A stretch of DNA of 63,290 nt from Gammaproteobacteria bacterium (GTDB taxonomy: Bacteria; Pseudomonadota; Gammaproteobacteria; Steroidobacterales; Steroidobacteraceae): NCBI GenBank assembly GCA_003137095.1, contig PLET01000054.1, forward strand, positions 1 through 63,290, read 5' to 3'. Under the pieces are notes generated by a model. The model ran no database searches, was not told where the DNA came from, and saw only the letters and a program-made list of their open reading frames with translations. The position numbers and the translations under genes are program-made. This document shows positions 54,808-63,290 of the stretch, in pieces (the first letter of the stretch is position 1; every line of letters starts with the position of its first letter).

Positions 54808-56576
54808 TTTCGTCTCTCCTCGCTGATCCATTGATCGGTGCGCGCGTCCAGCAGATCGAGCGGCAGCACGCCGCCGTTCAGCATCTCGTCGTGGAAGGCG
54901 CGGATGTCGAAGGCCGGCCCGAGCTTGTGCCGCGCCCGCTCGCGCAACTCCACGAATTTCAGCTGGCCGAGCTTGTAGGAGAGCGCCTGCGCGGGCCACG
55001 CGATATAGCGGTCCGTCTCGCTCTGGATGGTGGGCTCGTCGATGGCGCCGGACTTGCGCATGAATTCCACCACCTGGTCGCGGCTCCACCCCTCGGAGTG
55101 GATGCCGGTGTCGACCACCAGGCGTACCGCGCGGAACAACTCGCTCGAGAGCCGGCCGTAATCGCTCACGGGATCCTGGTAGAAGCCGACGTCCTTGCCG
55201 AGCTGCTCGGCGTATAGCGCCCATCCCTCGATGTAGCCTGAATTGAACACGTGCTGGCGGAATTTCGGCAGGCCGGTCAATTGCTGCGCCACCGACTGCT
55301 GCATGTGGTGGCCGGGAATGCCCTCGTGATAGGCGATGGCCTCGTCATCGATGAGGCTGCGCTCGGCGAAGCGGCTGGTGGCCACGCTCACCCGGCCGGG
55401 GCGTTTGCCGTCGGGCGTGCCGGTTTGATAATGGGTGGCCATGGCCGACTGGAAATCCGGGATGGCTTCCACCGTGACGGGCGAGCCGGGAATGAAACCG
55501 AACAGTTCGGGCAGTCTGGGCTGCATCTGGGCGATGTAGCGGCGGAATTCATCCAGGATCTGTTCGGCCGAGGTCGGTATGTAGACCGGATTCTTCTGCA
55601 CCGAGGCGCGGAAGGATTGCACATCGGCGAAGCCCTCTTGCTGCGCGATCACCAGCATCTCGGCCTGGATGCGCTGCATCTCGGTGAGTCCGATCCGGTG
55701 GATCTGTGACGGCGTCAATTTGCCCACCGAGGTGCGGCTGCGGATGTCGTTGAGGTAGCGCCGCGCGCCGCCGGGCAGCGCCGTCACGCTGAGCGTGGTG
55801 CGGCCCTGCGGCGCGTATTCGGTGGCGACGAAATCGGCGAACGACTGGTACGCCGGGAGCACTTCGTGCGCCACCGCGTCCTCTACCGCCCGGCTGAGGC
55901 GCTGCCGGTCCTCCGGGGAGATGTCGGCGGGAAACCGGCCGAGCGGCCGCAGGAACGGATCCGCCTGGACGATGCCGCGGCACTGCGCCGGGACCTTTTC
56001 GAGCAGAAAGCGCACCGGCATGAGATGGTCCTTCATGCCGGCGCGCAACACCTCCTCGGTCTGGCTCAAGGCGCGCGGGATCTGATGCAGCCGCGCGATG
56101 TAATCCTCGTACTGCCGCACGCTCGCGAACGGCACCGCGTTGGGCAGATCGGCCAACGCGACGTGGGGGCCGCTCATCTGGTTGACCGGCATTTCGTATT
56201 CGCGGAACTCGAAATTGGCGATGCGCTGCTCCAGCGTGCGCGCCAACACCTGGTGCGACGTGAGGTCCTGGTCGCCGAATCCGCTGGTGGATATCGCGCG
56301 CAGACGGCGCAGAAAATCCACGTCGCTCGCGTGCTCGGCGGCGGCGGCGGCGAGCGACACGTCGTCCAGCCGGTCGTTGTAGCGGTAGTCGCCGTAGGCC
56401 GTCGCGCGTTCCGGATGCGCCTTCAGTTCCACCTGGTAGTACTCCTCGAACAGGGCGTTCTGCTCGGCCAGCCGCGTAGCGCCGGGGACCGGCGCCAGCG
56501 ACGCGCAGCCGGCGGTGAAGCACGCCGCGAGCAGCAGGGCGGGCCGGCGCGCCGCCGCTTTACCCGAGCAGGGCAT
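54804..56576 (-). CDS. DUF885-family lipoprotein (putative metallopeptidase)
   Basis: 590 residues. N-terminal signal with lipobox (ALLLAACFTAGCASLA). DUF885 features: YYQVELKAHPERATAYGDYR at the start, and the zinc-site sequence DEAIAYHEGIPGHHMQQSVA with HEGxPGHH, then FNSGYIEGWALYAEQLGKD giving the third ligand. Related proteins cleave peptides or esters but few are tested. ATG at 56576 gives a compact signal; ATG at 56600 would lengthen it. Confidence 0.85.
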   Translation of the reverse strand: MPCSGKAAARRPALLLAACFTAGCASLAPVPGATRLAEQNALFEEYYQVELKAHPERATAYGDYRYNDRLDDVSLAAAAAEHASDVDFLRRLRAISTSGFGDQDLTSHQVLARTLEQRIANFEFREYEMPVNQMSGPHVALADLPNAVPFASVRQYEDYIARLHQIPRALSQTEEVLRAGMKDHLMPVRFLLEKVPAQCRGIVQADPFLRPLGRFPADISPEDRQRLSRAVEDAVAHEVLPAYQSFADFVATEYAPQGRTTLSVTALPGGARRYLNDIRSRTSVGKLTPSQIHRIGLTEMQRIQAEMLVIAQQEGFADVQSFRASVQKNPVYIPTSAEQILDEFRRYIAQMQPRLPELFGFIPGSPVTVEAIPDFQSAMATHYQTGTPDGKRPGRVSVATSRFAERSLIDDEAIAYHEGIPGHHMQQSVAQQLTGLPKFRQHVFNSGYIEGWALYAEQLGKDVGFYQDPVSDYGRLSSELFRAVRLVVDTGIHSEGWSRDQVVEFMRKSGAIDEPTIQSETDRYIAWPAQALSYKLGQLKFVELRERARHKLGPAFDIRAFHDEMLNGGVLPLDLLDARTDQWISEERRK

Positions 56577-56820
56577 GGCCCTTTGGCAATTGATGTGCAT
56601 ACCAGGTGGCGAGCCGGTGGCGAACGGTCTTCTCGGCGACCTGCTCCTCGGGCATGGGCGCGATCAGCTTGTCATGCACCAACAGCCGATAGACGTACAG
56701 CGCCTTGGCGCTCGCCGAGTCGGTGGCCTCGAATTCGACCGCACCGCGGCCTTCGGCGTATTTGACCCCGGCGAGCAGCGCCGCCTTGAACAACTCGGCT
56801 TCATGCTTGAGCTTCTTCAT
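56560..56820 (-). CDS. DUF5062-like small protein
   Basis: 86 residues: MKKLKHEAELFKAALLAGVK, ATDSASAKALYVYRLLVHDK and HRLATWYAHQLPKGH resemble small Gammaproteobacterial proteins of the DUF5062 type. The similarity is by memory of the pattern. Its ATG overlaps the stop of the DUF1330 gene (ATGA), and its 3' end overlaps the start of the DUF885 gene. Confidence 0.6.
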   Translation of the reverse strand: MKKLKHEAELFKAALLAGVKYAEGRGAVEFEATDSASAKALYVYRLLVHDKLIAPMPEEQVAEKTVRHRLATWYAHQLPKGHALLG

Positions 56821-57110
56821 TCGACGCCCGGCACGATCCGCAGATCCCGCACGGCGCCGTTTCCCAGAGCCGCGAGCGCGGCTTGATAGGCGGCGCTGTC
56901 GTGTGCGGCGATCGCCGCGTCGATCGATTCGAATTCGATGAGCACCGTGCGCTGCGCCAGACCGGCTTCGTAGGTCTTGGCCGCCGTGCCGCGTGCCAGA
57001 AAGCGCCCGCCGGCCGCCTCGAGCGCCGGTCCGGCGAGCTTGGCATAGGCGGCCAGCTTCGCGGCATCGGTGATCTCGCGATAGCAGGAGACCCAATAGG
57101 CCTTGGCCAT
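56817..57110 (-). CDS. DUF1330-family protein
   Basis: 97 residues with the dimeric ferredoxin-like (dabb-type) pattern of DUF1330: AKAYWVSCYREITDAAKLAA, LAGPALEAAGGRFLARG and RTVLIEFESIDAAIAAHDSA. Function unknown. GGGGAGG lies upstream, and the gene starts a minus-strand set running DUF1330, DUF5062-like, DUF885, GH43. Confidence 0.87.
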   Translation of the reverse strand: MAKAYWVSCYREITDAAKLAAYAKLAGPALEAAGGRFLARGTAAKTYEAGLAQRTVLIEFESIDAAIAAHDSAAYQAALAALGNGAVRDLRIVPGVE

Positions 57111-57133
57111 GGCGTTGCATCCTCCCCGGCTGC

Positions 57134-57144
57134 AAACACTGTTT
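57134..57144. promoter_or_regulatory. Palindrome AAACACTGTTT between divergent genes
   Basis: A perfect 11-base palindrome (AAACA, central C, TGTTT) lies in the AT-richest part of the interval between the DUF1330 gene and ydcF-like gene. This could be an operator or overlap a promoter; no regulator is known. Confidence 0.3.
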
Positions 57145-57205
57145 ACAATGCACGATCCTACCAAGAGATGCCGGGGCATGCGATGTCGAATTGCCGGGTG
57201 AGTCC

Positions 57206-57994
57206 ATGCTGCTGCTGCTGCGTCTGAAGACGCTGCTTCGCTCCCTGCTCCTGCCGCCCACCGGGCCGCTGCTGGTCGCCTTCATCGGCCTGTTGCTGCT
57301 CCGGCGCCGGCCGGTGGCGGCGCGCATCTGCCTGGTCGCCGGCCTCGGTTCGCTGTGGCTGCTGTCCATGCCGGCGGTATCCGACGCCCTGGCGCGTCTC
57401 GCCGAACACTATCCCCCGTTGGATTTGCACGATGCCGCCGGCGCCCAGGCCGTCGTGATTCTGGGCGGCGGCGGCCAGCGGGTGTTCGCTCCCGAATACG
57501 GCGGACCGGCCGCCGAGCCGCTGTTGCTCGAGAGGCTCAACTATGGAGCGTATGTGGCGCGCCGCACCGGTCTGCCGGTAATGGTCACCGGCGCGAAGAT
57601 CGAGGCCGTGGCGATGCGCACCTCGCTCGAGCGCGATTTCGGCATCCGCGCACGCTGGGTCGACGATCAGTCCTATGACACATTCGACAACGCCCGCAAT
57701 TCGGCGCGGATGCTGCGGGCCGACGGCGTCCGGCGCATCATCCTGGTGACCCGCGCCACCCACATGTGGCGCTCCGTGCAGGAGTTCACGGCGGCCGGCT
57801 TGGAGGTGGTGCCGGCGCCCGCGGGCATGCTCGCCGATCGCGACGCCGGCATCTTCCGCTACCTGCCGACCACCCAGGGATTGCAGCGCTCGTACTTCGC
57901 GAGCTACGAACTGATCGGCGAACCATTGCGGGTGCTGCTGTCGATCACGCATCTGCGCCGCCAGGAAGCCCCCGCCGCTGCGGGCAACCGCTGA
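57206..57994 (+). CDS. YdcF-family (DUF218) membrane protein
   Basis: 262 residues with two N-terminal membrane helices (GPLLVAFIGLLLLRRR, ICLVAGLGSLWLLSM) and a DUF218 domain: QAVVILGGGGQRVF, LPVMVTGAKIE, DDQSYDTFDNARNSARML and ILVTRATHMWRSVQEF. ElyC/SanA-like relatives act in envelope synthesis or polysaccharide handling. ATG at 57206; a TTG-type start 15 bases earlier is less likely. Confidence 0.88.
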   Translation: MLLLLRLKTLLRSLLLPPTGPLLVAFIGLLLLRRRPVAARICLVAGLGSLWLLSMPAVSDALARLAEHYPPLDLHDAAGAQAVVILGGGGQRVFAPEYGGPAAEPLLLERLNYGAYVARRTGLPVMVTGAKIEAVAMRTSLERDFGIRARWVDDQSYDTFDNARNSARMLRADGVRRIILVTRATHMWRSVQEFTAAGLEVVPAPAGMLADRDAGIFRYLPTTQGLQRSYFASYELIGEPLRVLLSITHLRRQEAPAAAGNR

Positions 57995-58011
57995 TAGCGG
58001 CCGGGGCCGGG

Positions 58012-60060
58012 TCAGCCGGCGTGTAGTTCGCTCCAGGCGCGCAGCAGTTCGGCCACACCCCATGCCTGCGCGAAGCAGCCGCGCGGCACGAAGGGCGCAG
58101 CGCCGTCGAAGATCTCGCTCACCTGGCCGATGCAGGCCTCGCGCAGATGTGGCCGCAGGCCCTCGAGCAAGCACGATGCCGCTGCGGCGTCGCCATGCAC
58201 CCGCCAATGGGCGATGGCAAAGGGCCCGAGCAGCCAGCTCCAAACCGTGCCCTGGTGATACGCGCCGTCGCGCGCGCGCTGATCGCCCCGATACGCCGGT
58301 GCATAGCGCGGATCCCCCGGCCCCAGGCTGCGCAGCCCCACCGGAGTCCATAACTGCCGCGCGCACACATCGACCACCGCGCGTGCGCGCTCGGGCGGCA
58401 GCAGCGCATGGCGCAGCGACACGGCGAAGATCTGATTTGGGCGCAGGCTCGCATCGCGGCGGCTGCCGGCCTCGTCGGCCTCGCCCTCGGTGCCGTCGAT
58501 CACGTCATACAGATGCTGCCCGGCGTCGAACCAGAAGCGCTGATTGAAGCTCGCGGCCGCGTGTGCGGCCGAATCCGCATACGCCTGCGCCGCCTGCGGA
58601 TCATTCGCCGCCTCTGCGAGTCCGTGCATGATGCGCAGGGCGTTGAACCACAGCGCATTGATCTCCACGCACTTGCCGGTGCGCGGCGTCACCACCCAGT
58701 CGCCCACCTTGGCATCCATCCACGTCAGCTGCACGCCGGCCGCGCCCGAGCGCAGCAGGCCGTCGCGATCGGCGCCGATGCCGAAGCGGGTGCCGCGCAG
58801 GTGCCACGCCACGATGTCCTTGAGAACCGGGTACAGCTCCGCGCGCAGCGCCCGGTCCTGCGAGCTGCGCAGATACTCATCAACGGCGACGAAATACCAC
58901 AGCGTCGCATCCACGGTGTTGTATTCCGGCGCCTCGCCGGCATCGGGAAAGCGGTTCGGCAGCATGCCCTGGCTGACGTATCCCGCAAAGGTCCGCAGGA
59001 TGTCCGCCGCGACCTCGAATCGGCCCGTTGTCAGGGCGAGGCCGGGGAGCGCAATCATGGTATCCCGGCCCCAATCCCCGAACCAGGGGTAACCGGCGAT
59101 CAGGCTGCTGCCGGCCGGATCGCGGAGCGAGCGGCGCTGCACCACGAATTGATCCGCCGCGAGCACCAGCGTTTTGATCCACCCTGGCGTTTCATCGGCC
59201 GCGGCGCCCGCACGCGCGGCGGCATGCGACAGCAGGAGCCGCGCCTGGCGCGCCTGCTCGGCCGCGAGCGCCGGCTGCGTCGGCATCGGGGTCTGCGGCT
59301 CCGCGGTCAGGATGACGGCCGCGCTCTCGCCCGCCCGCAGCCGCACCCGGATCAGGGCCGGCGCGTACAGATCCTCCACGTCGTCGAGTCCGCGTGCGCT
59401 CTCCTCGCGGTGTTTGAAATTCCAATGCCACTCGCCAAGCGGCGTGCAGGTGCCCTGCTCCGTCAGGATGCGAAAGGCGCGCGCGCCGGCAAACGCCACC
59501 TCGACGCCGTTCTGCACGCCGACGGTAGCCACGTGCGCCGGGCCGCGCTGCTGGGCGTGGTAATCACGGTAGGCGCACAATGGCTTCAATTCCAGGTCGA
59601 GCGGTTCCAACGCGCGCAGCAGCCGGTACGTCACGTAGGTCGTGTTGCAGCCATGCGCCATGAACACCCGCTGCTCGAGCCGTGCATCGCCGATCACCCA
59701 CGTCCAAACCGGCTGCTGCCCGTCGATGCCAAAGGTGTCGAGCAGGCAATAACCGTGCGGATCGACAGTGCCGTCGGCGTATTCATTGCAGCCGAGACCG
59801 AGGCCGGCGCCGGCGTAGCGCACGGCGATGTCGAACTTGGCCACCATCAGGGTGCGCCCGACGGGCGGCTGCAGCGCCGCGATCAGCAGTCCATGGTAGC
59901 GCCGCGTGTTAGCGCCGCCCACGGTACCCGCCGCGAACCCGCCGATGCCGTTGGTCACCAGCCATTCGCGGCGGTGGGTGTTTTCGAAGTCGCCAAGCGC
60001 ATCCCGCCCGAGCGTCGTGGCCGCGGACCCGCACGCCACGGCCCTGGGCCCGTGCGTCAC
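58012..60060 (-). CDS. Amylo-alpha-1,6-glucosidase (glycogen debranching, GH133)
   Basis: 682 residues. N-terminal domain: REWLVTNGIGGFAAGTVGGA and NTRRYHGLLIAALQPP, typical of prokaryotic debranching enzyme N-termini. C-terminal (alpha/alpha)6 barrel: SLIAGYPWFGDWGRDTMIAL, EYNTVDATLWYFVAVDEYLR and AYHQGTVWSWLLGPFAIAHW, with acidic residues in GDWGRD and EYNTVDA expected at the active site. It removes alpha-1,6 branch glucose from glycogen-like glucans in the cytoplasm. GTG at 60060. Confidence 0.92.
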   Translation of the reverse strand: MTHGPRAVACGSAATTLGRDALGDFENTHRREWLVTNGIGGFAAGTVGGANTRRYHGLLIAALQPPVGRTLMVAKFDIAVRYAGAGLGLGCNEYADGTVDPHGYCLLDTFGIDGQQPVWTWVIGDARLEQRVFMAHGCNTTYVTYRLLRALEPLDLELKPLCAYRDYHAQQRGPAHVATVGVQNGVEVAFAGARAFRILTEQGTCTPLGEWHWNFKHREESARGLDDVEDLYAPALIRVRLRAGESAAVILTAEPQTPMPTQPALAAEQARQARLLLSHAAARAGAAADETPGWIKTLVLAADQFVVQRRSLRDPAGSSLIAGYPWFGDWGRDTMIALPGLALTTGRFEVAADILRTFAGYVSQGMLPNRFPDAGEAPEYNTVDATLWYFVAVDEYLRSSQDRALRAELYPVLKDIVAWHLRGTRFGIGADRDGLLRSGAAGVQLTWMDAKVGDWVVTPRTGKCVEINALWFNALRIMHGLAEAANDPQAAQAYADSAAHAAASFNQRFWFDAGQHLYDVIDGTEGEADEAGSRRDASLRPNQIFAVSLRHALLPPERARAVVDVCARQLWTPVGLRSLGPGDPRYAPAYRGDQRARDGAYHQGTVWSWLLGPFAIAHWRVHGDAAAASCLLEGLRPHLREACIGQVSEIFDGAAPFVPRGCFAQAWGVAELLRAWSELHAG

Positions 60061-60085
60061 GGCCGCGAACCCCGGTCACCGAAAT

Positions 60086-60568
60086 TTAGCGCCCGCATTT
60101 GGCCTGCTTGGCGCGCTCCGTCAGGCTGTGCGCCAGCCGCTGGACCGCGGGCAGATTGGACCAAAGGCTCGCCTGCGGCAGGAATTCGATCTGATTGCCG
60201 AGCGCCGTGGACTCCCCGAGCCGCACCGTGATCCGGTGGATGCCGCTGCTCGTCCATACTTCGGCTTGCGAGACCGTCTTCAACGGGATGAGCTCCTCGG
60301 TGGGCCCGCGACGGACTTTCAGATGATCCTCGCAGTCCATCACCTCGTCGGCGAGACGATGGATCTGCGTCTTGCGCAGGAAATACACGAAGAAGGCGCA
60401 GAGTATGCACACCGCGAACAGATGCGGGGTCGGATCCTGCACGAAGCCGCCGTCGAGCACCGAGGGAATCAGCACGAAGGCGACCAGGGCAGCGGCGGTC
60501 AGCCAGACGCCCCTTTTGAACAGCGCCGTGTTCCTGAACGAGATGATTTGCACGGCTCCGTAGCTCAT
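60086..60568 (-). CDS. Small membrane protein of unknown function
   Basis: 160 residues with two hydrophobic helices (WLTAAALVAFVLIPSVLDG, HLFAVCILCAFFVYFLRKT) followed by a beta-rich domain with RRGPTEELIPLKTVSQAEVW and RITVRLGESTALGNQIEFLP, reminiscent of PH-like membrane-associated domains. No family assigned. ATG at 60568. Confidence 0.68.
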   Translation of the reverse strand: MSYGAVQIISFRNTALFKRGVWLTAAALVAFVLIPSVLDGGFVQDPTPHLFAVCILCAFFVYFLRKTQIHRLADEVMDCEDHLKVRRGPTEELIPLKTVSQAEVWTSSGIHRITVRLGESTALGNQIEFLPQASLWSNLPAVQRLAHSLTERAKQAKCGR

Positions 60569-60611
60569 TGCTCGTGGTACTCCCAGACGATCTGCGGCCG
60601 GACATGCTGCA

Positions 60612-60881
60612 TCAGCGCGCAAATCGCCGGGCCGATCGAATTTGCGCTTTGAGCGACTCCGTTTCCCTGATTTTGGCCGGAGCGTTCGTTTGCAGCGAAT
60701 GAAGAAGTATGCGGCAAGCGGCCTCGATATCGTTGACGGCGGTCACAAAGGCCGGCTCATTGGCCCTCGATGGCTTGACGAAGCCGCTGATCTTGCGCAC
60801 GAATTGCAGCGCGGCGTCGCGGATCTCCGCCTCGCTGACCGGCGGTTCGAAATTGAACAGGTTTTTGATATTTCGACACAT
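60612..60881 (-). CDS. DUF2277-family protein
   Basis: 89 residues, nearly the full family consensus: MCRNIKNLFNFEPPVSEAEI, ALQFVRKISGFVKPSRANEP and AFVTAVNDIEAACRILLHSL. Function unknown; broadly conserved in bacteria. Start ATG at 60881. Confidence 0.93.
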   Translation of the reverse strand: MCRNIKNLFNFEPPVSEAEIRDAALQFVRKISGFVKPSRANEPAFVTAVNDIEAACRILLHSLQTNAPAKIRETESLKAQIRSARRFAR

Positions 60882-60978
60882 GTCGAGCTCCGCCCCCGGC
60901 TGAAGAGGCCACCAGGTGCATGATTATGCCTCGAATCCCACGGCCCCGCGGCATCCAGCATCCGCTGAACCTGTCAGG

Positions 60979-62706
60979 TCACTCCGGCTCCTGGCGTCGG
61001 CCTCGTAAAAACGTGAAATCGACGCCCTGATCGGCCTGTGTGACGTTCTCGAGGAACAGCTTGAGGTAGCCGCGTTCGGCGGTCGGCAGCGTGACGGGAT
61101 TCGCCGCCGCGCGCGCCGCCAGCTCGGCCTGCGGCACCAGCAGCGTGATCTCGCGCCGGCTGACGCTCAGGCGGATGCGATCCCCGCTCTTCACCCAGGC
61201 CAGCGGTCCGCCGATCGCCGACTCCGGCGTGATGTGCAGGACGATGGTGCCCGCCGCAGTGCCGCTCATGCGCCCGTCGGAGATTCTCACCATGTCCTTG
61301 ACCCCGGCGCGCGCGAGTTTGCGCGGAATGGGCAGATAGCCGGCCTCGGGCATGCCTGGCGCGCCGACCGGGCCGATGTTCTTGAGCACCAGGACGTCCT
61401 CGGCGCGCACGTCGAGCTGCTCATCGTCGATCCGTGCCGCCAGATGCTCGAGGTTCTCGAAGACCACGGCGCGGCCCTCGTGCTCCATGAGCGCGGGCGC
61501 CGCGGCCGAGGCCTTGATGAGGGCGCCGCGCGGCGCAAGATTGCCGCGCAACACGGCGATGCCGCCCTCGCGATACAGCGGCTCGGCGAACGGGCGCACC
61601 ACGGATTGCGCAAAGGCCGCCGCCGAATCGATCGTCTCGCCGAGGGTGCACCCGGTCACGGTGAGCGCGTCCAGATGCAGCTGATGTTTCAGCTCCCGCA
61701 GCACAGCCGGGACGCCGCCGGCCTTGTGCAGATCCTCCATGTAATGGCGGCCCGAGGGTTTGAGATCGACCAGTACCGGCGTTTCGCGCCCGAGCGCGTC
61801 GATGCGCCGCAGATCGAGGTCGATGCCGAGCCGGCCGGCGATCGCGGTCAGATGCACGATGCCGTTGGTGGAGCCGCCGACCGCGAGCAGCACCCGCAGC
61901 GCATTCTCGAAGGCCTTGGCGGTCATCACCCGATCCGGCGTCAGCGCGCCGGCCGCCAGCTGGACGGCGGTCGCACCGGTGCGCTCGGCGATGCGGATGC
62001 GATCGGCGGTCACCGCCGGCGGCGTGGCGCCGCCGGGCAGCATCATCCCGAGTGCTTCGGTGGCACAGGCCAGGGTGCTGGCGGTTCCCATCACCGAACA
62101 GGTGCCGACGCTGGCGACCAGCTGATCGTTGACCTCGGCGATTTCGCCGGCATCGATCTCCCCGGCGCGGTACCTGGCCCAGAAACGCCGGCAGTCGGTG
62201 CAGGCGCCCACCCGCTCGCCGCGATGCGCACCGGTGAGCATGGAACCGGTGACCAGCGCGACGGCCGGAACACCGGCTGAGGCCGCGCCCATCAGTTGCG
62301 CGGGCACCGTCTTGTCGCATCCGCCGATCAGCACCACCGCGTCCATGGGTTGGGCGCGGATCATCTCCTCGGTATCCATGGACATCAGATTGCGCAAATA
62401 CATGCTGGTCGGATGCGCGAAGCTCTCGTGGATCGAGATGGTGGGAAAGGCCATGGGCAGGCCGCCCGCCAGCATCACCCCGCGCTTCACCGCTTCGATC
62501 AGCTGCGGCAGATTGCCGTGGCAGGGATTGAAGGCGCTGCCCGTATCGACGATGCCGATCACCGGCCGGTCGAGCGCCTTGTCGGTGTAGCCCGCACCCT
62601 TGATGAAGGCCTTGCGCAGGAACAGCGAGAAGCCGCTGTCACCATAGCTGGTCAAGCCGCGATGCAGGCCCTTCGGGCCACCCGTTTTCTTCCCGTCTGC
62701 GCTCAA
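60979..62706 (-). CDS. IlvD/Edd-family dehydratase (sugar-acid dehydratase type)
   Basis: 575 residues. Iron-sulfur cysteines are in NPCHGNLPQLIEAV, IGGCDKTVPAQLMGAASA and VGTCSVMGTASTLACATEAL; also DGRMSGTAAGTIVLHITPE, typical of the family. Length and the N-terminal GLHRGLTSYGDSGFSLFLRK favour pentonate/sugar-acid dehydratases over branched-chain IlvD. It would turn an aldonate into a 2-keto-3-deoxy acid. The start is TTG at 62706 with GGAAGG upstream. It is divergent from a GlcD-like oxidase at 62797. Confidence 0.9.
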   Translation of the reverse strand: MSADGKKTGGPKGLHRGLTSYGDSGFSLFLRKAFIKGAGYTDKALDRPVIGIVDTGSAFNPCHGNLPQLIEAVKRGVMLAGGLPMAFPTISIHESFAHPTSMYLRNLMSMDTEEMIRAQPMDAVVLIGGCDKTVPAQLMGAASAGVPAVALVTGSMLTGAHRGERVGACTDCRRFWARYRAGEIDAGEIAEVNDQLVASVGTCSVMGTASTLACATEALGMMLPGGATPPAVTADRIRIAERTGATAVQLAAGALTPDRVMTAKAFENALRVLLAVGGSTNGIVHLTAIAGRLGIDLDLRRIDALGRETPVLVDLKPSGRHYMEDLHKAGGVPAVLRELKHQLHLDALTVTGCTLGETIDSAAAFAQSVVRPFAEPLYREGGIAVLRGNLAPRGALIKASAAAPALMEHEGRAVVFENLEHLAARIDDEQLDVRAEDVLVLKNIGPVGAPGMPEAGYLPIPRKLARAGVKDMVRISDGRMSGTAAGTIVLHITPESAIGGPLAWVKSGDRIRLSVSRREITLLVPQAELAARAAANPVTLPTAERGYLKLFLENVTQADQGVDFTFLRGRRQEPE

Positions 62707-62796
62707 GCGGACCTTCCTCGTGTCGATGACCGATCATAGCGAGAATTGCCGCGTCTGCATGCGGTATGTGCCGGCGCATGGTGCATACTTCGCCCG

Positions 62797-63290
62797 ATGT
62801 TCAATGTACCCACGTCCTCCGCGGCCGCGCTCGACGATGAGCCCGATGCGGCTGCTGTCGCGGCGCGCCGCACGCAGCTGCGCGCCGCGCTGGCGGCGGC
62901 CCTGCCCGCCGCGTCGATCCGTTTTCGCAGCGAGGATACCGTGGCCTATGAATGCGACGGCCTCACGGCGTATCGCGCCACGCCGCTGCTGGTGGTGCTG
63001 CCGGACTCCGAGGAGCAGGTCGCGGCCGTCCTGCGGATCTGCCACGCGAATGGGGTTCCGGTGGTGGCACGCGGCGCCGGCACCGGTCTGTCAGGCGGTG
63101 CGCTGCCGCACCGCCTGGGCGTGACGTTGTCGATGGCGAAATTCAACCGGATCCTCGCCATCGATCCCCGTTCCTGCAGTGCCGTCGTGCAATGCGGCGT
63201 GCGCAATCTGGCGATTAGCGAAGCGGCGGCGCCCCACGGCCTCTACTATGCTCCCGATCCGAGCAGCCAGATTGCCTGCACCATCGGCGG
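62797..63290 (+). CDS. GlcD-like FAD-linked oxidase, N-terminal part
   Basis: The frame from ATG at 62797 stays open to the end of the window (164 codons seen). FAD-binding domain features: LLVVLPDSEEQVAAVLRICH, VVARGAGTGLSGGALPHRLG, and YYAPDPSSQIACTIGG, as in the glycolate/lactate/2-hydroxyacid oxidase GlcD group. The C-terminal half lies outside. It probably oxidises a 2-hydroxy acid to a keto acid. Confidence 0.88.
   Translation, partial: MFNVPTSSAAALDDEPDAAAVAARRTQLRAALAAALPAASIRFRSEDTVAYECDGLTAYRATPLLVVLPDSEEQVAAVLRICHANGVPVVARGAGTGLSGGALPHRLGVTLSMAKFNRILAIDPRSCSAVVQCGVRNLAISEAAAPHGLYYAPDPSSQIACTIG

Noticed and set aside
1..63290. CRISPR arrays, insertion sequences or rRNA
   Set aside because: No regularly spaced repeats, transposase motifs or rRNA segments were seen in the window.

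Overview
The window is GC-rich bacterial chromosome from a Gram-negative with an outer membrane. It carries an OmpA-family protein, a large TonB-dependent receptor, several lipoproteins and many signal-peptide proteins. The gene mix (TonB receptor of the paired-cysteine type, TPR-sulfotransferases next to hydroxylases, a DUF5062-like gene, class I fructose bisphosphatase, P-type conjugation genes) points to a gammaproteobacterium of the Steroidobacterales/Nevskiales/Xanthomonadales neighbourhood. This is inference from gene content; there is no rRNA or tRNA in the window to confirm it.

Layout. 1-4.5 kb: end of an OmpA-family gene, then a TonB-dependent receptor with its own terminator and a 439-base gene-free stretch upstream of it. 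4.6-12.8 kb: the most unusual part, a compact island of seven genes in mixed orientation. It encodes one methyltransferase with a PqqD-like N-terminus, three aspartyl/asparaginyl beta-hydroxylase domains (alone, fused to a sulfotransferase, and fused to TPRs), one prolyl-4-hydroxylase-like 2OG-Fe(II) dioxygenase, and three sulfotransferase domains (alone, in the fusion, and behind TPRs). Together they look like a hydroxylate-then-sulfate modification system for a peptide or protein whose substrate is not evident. 12.8-19.7 kb: ordinary metabolic and membrane genes (DUF1295, two glutathione transferases, fructose-1,6-bisphosphatase, a GIY-YIG protein, a GDT1-type cation transporter, a GH27 alpha-galactosidase).

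19.7-35.7 kb: an integrated conjugative module, all on the minus strand. The order is ParA-like ATPase, SSB, VirB2-VirB11 in canonical order (with a 50-residue VirB7-like lipoprotein), two paralogous coupling ATPases separated by a small coiled-coil membrane protein, a zinc-ribbon protein, a MobA/MobL relaxase and a ComF-like phosphoribosyltransferase. No integrase or replication gene is visible. Its lower edge abuts a decayed DUF4258/DUF2283 pair.

35.8-43.1 kb: ABC exporter pair, di-haem cytochrome c, a secreted trypsin-like protease with repeated cysteine-paired domains, and an OFA-type MFS transporter. 43.1-49.6 kb: small hypothetical genes, then a minus-strand operon of VOC protein, D-aminoacylase-like amidohydrolase, dipeptide-epimerase-like enolase and DUF1611 protein, best read as D-amino-acid or peptidoglycan-fragment catabolism. 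49.6-57.1 kb: TauE-type exporter, DUF1223, MAPEG, CHRD, a broken DoxX gene, and an operon of small proteins, GH43 enzyme and DUF885 peptidase. 57.2-63.3 kb: YdcF, glycogen-debranching-type GH133, small conserved proteins, an IlvD/Edd dehydratase and the start of a GlcD-like FAD oxidase cut by the window edge.
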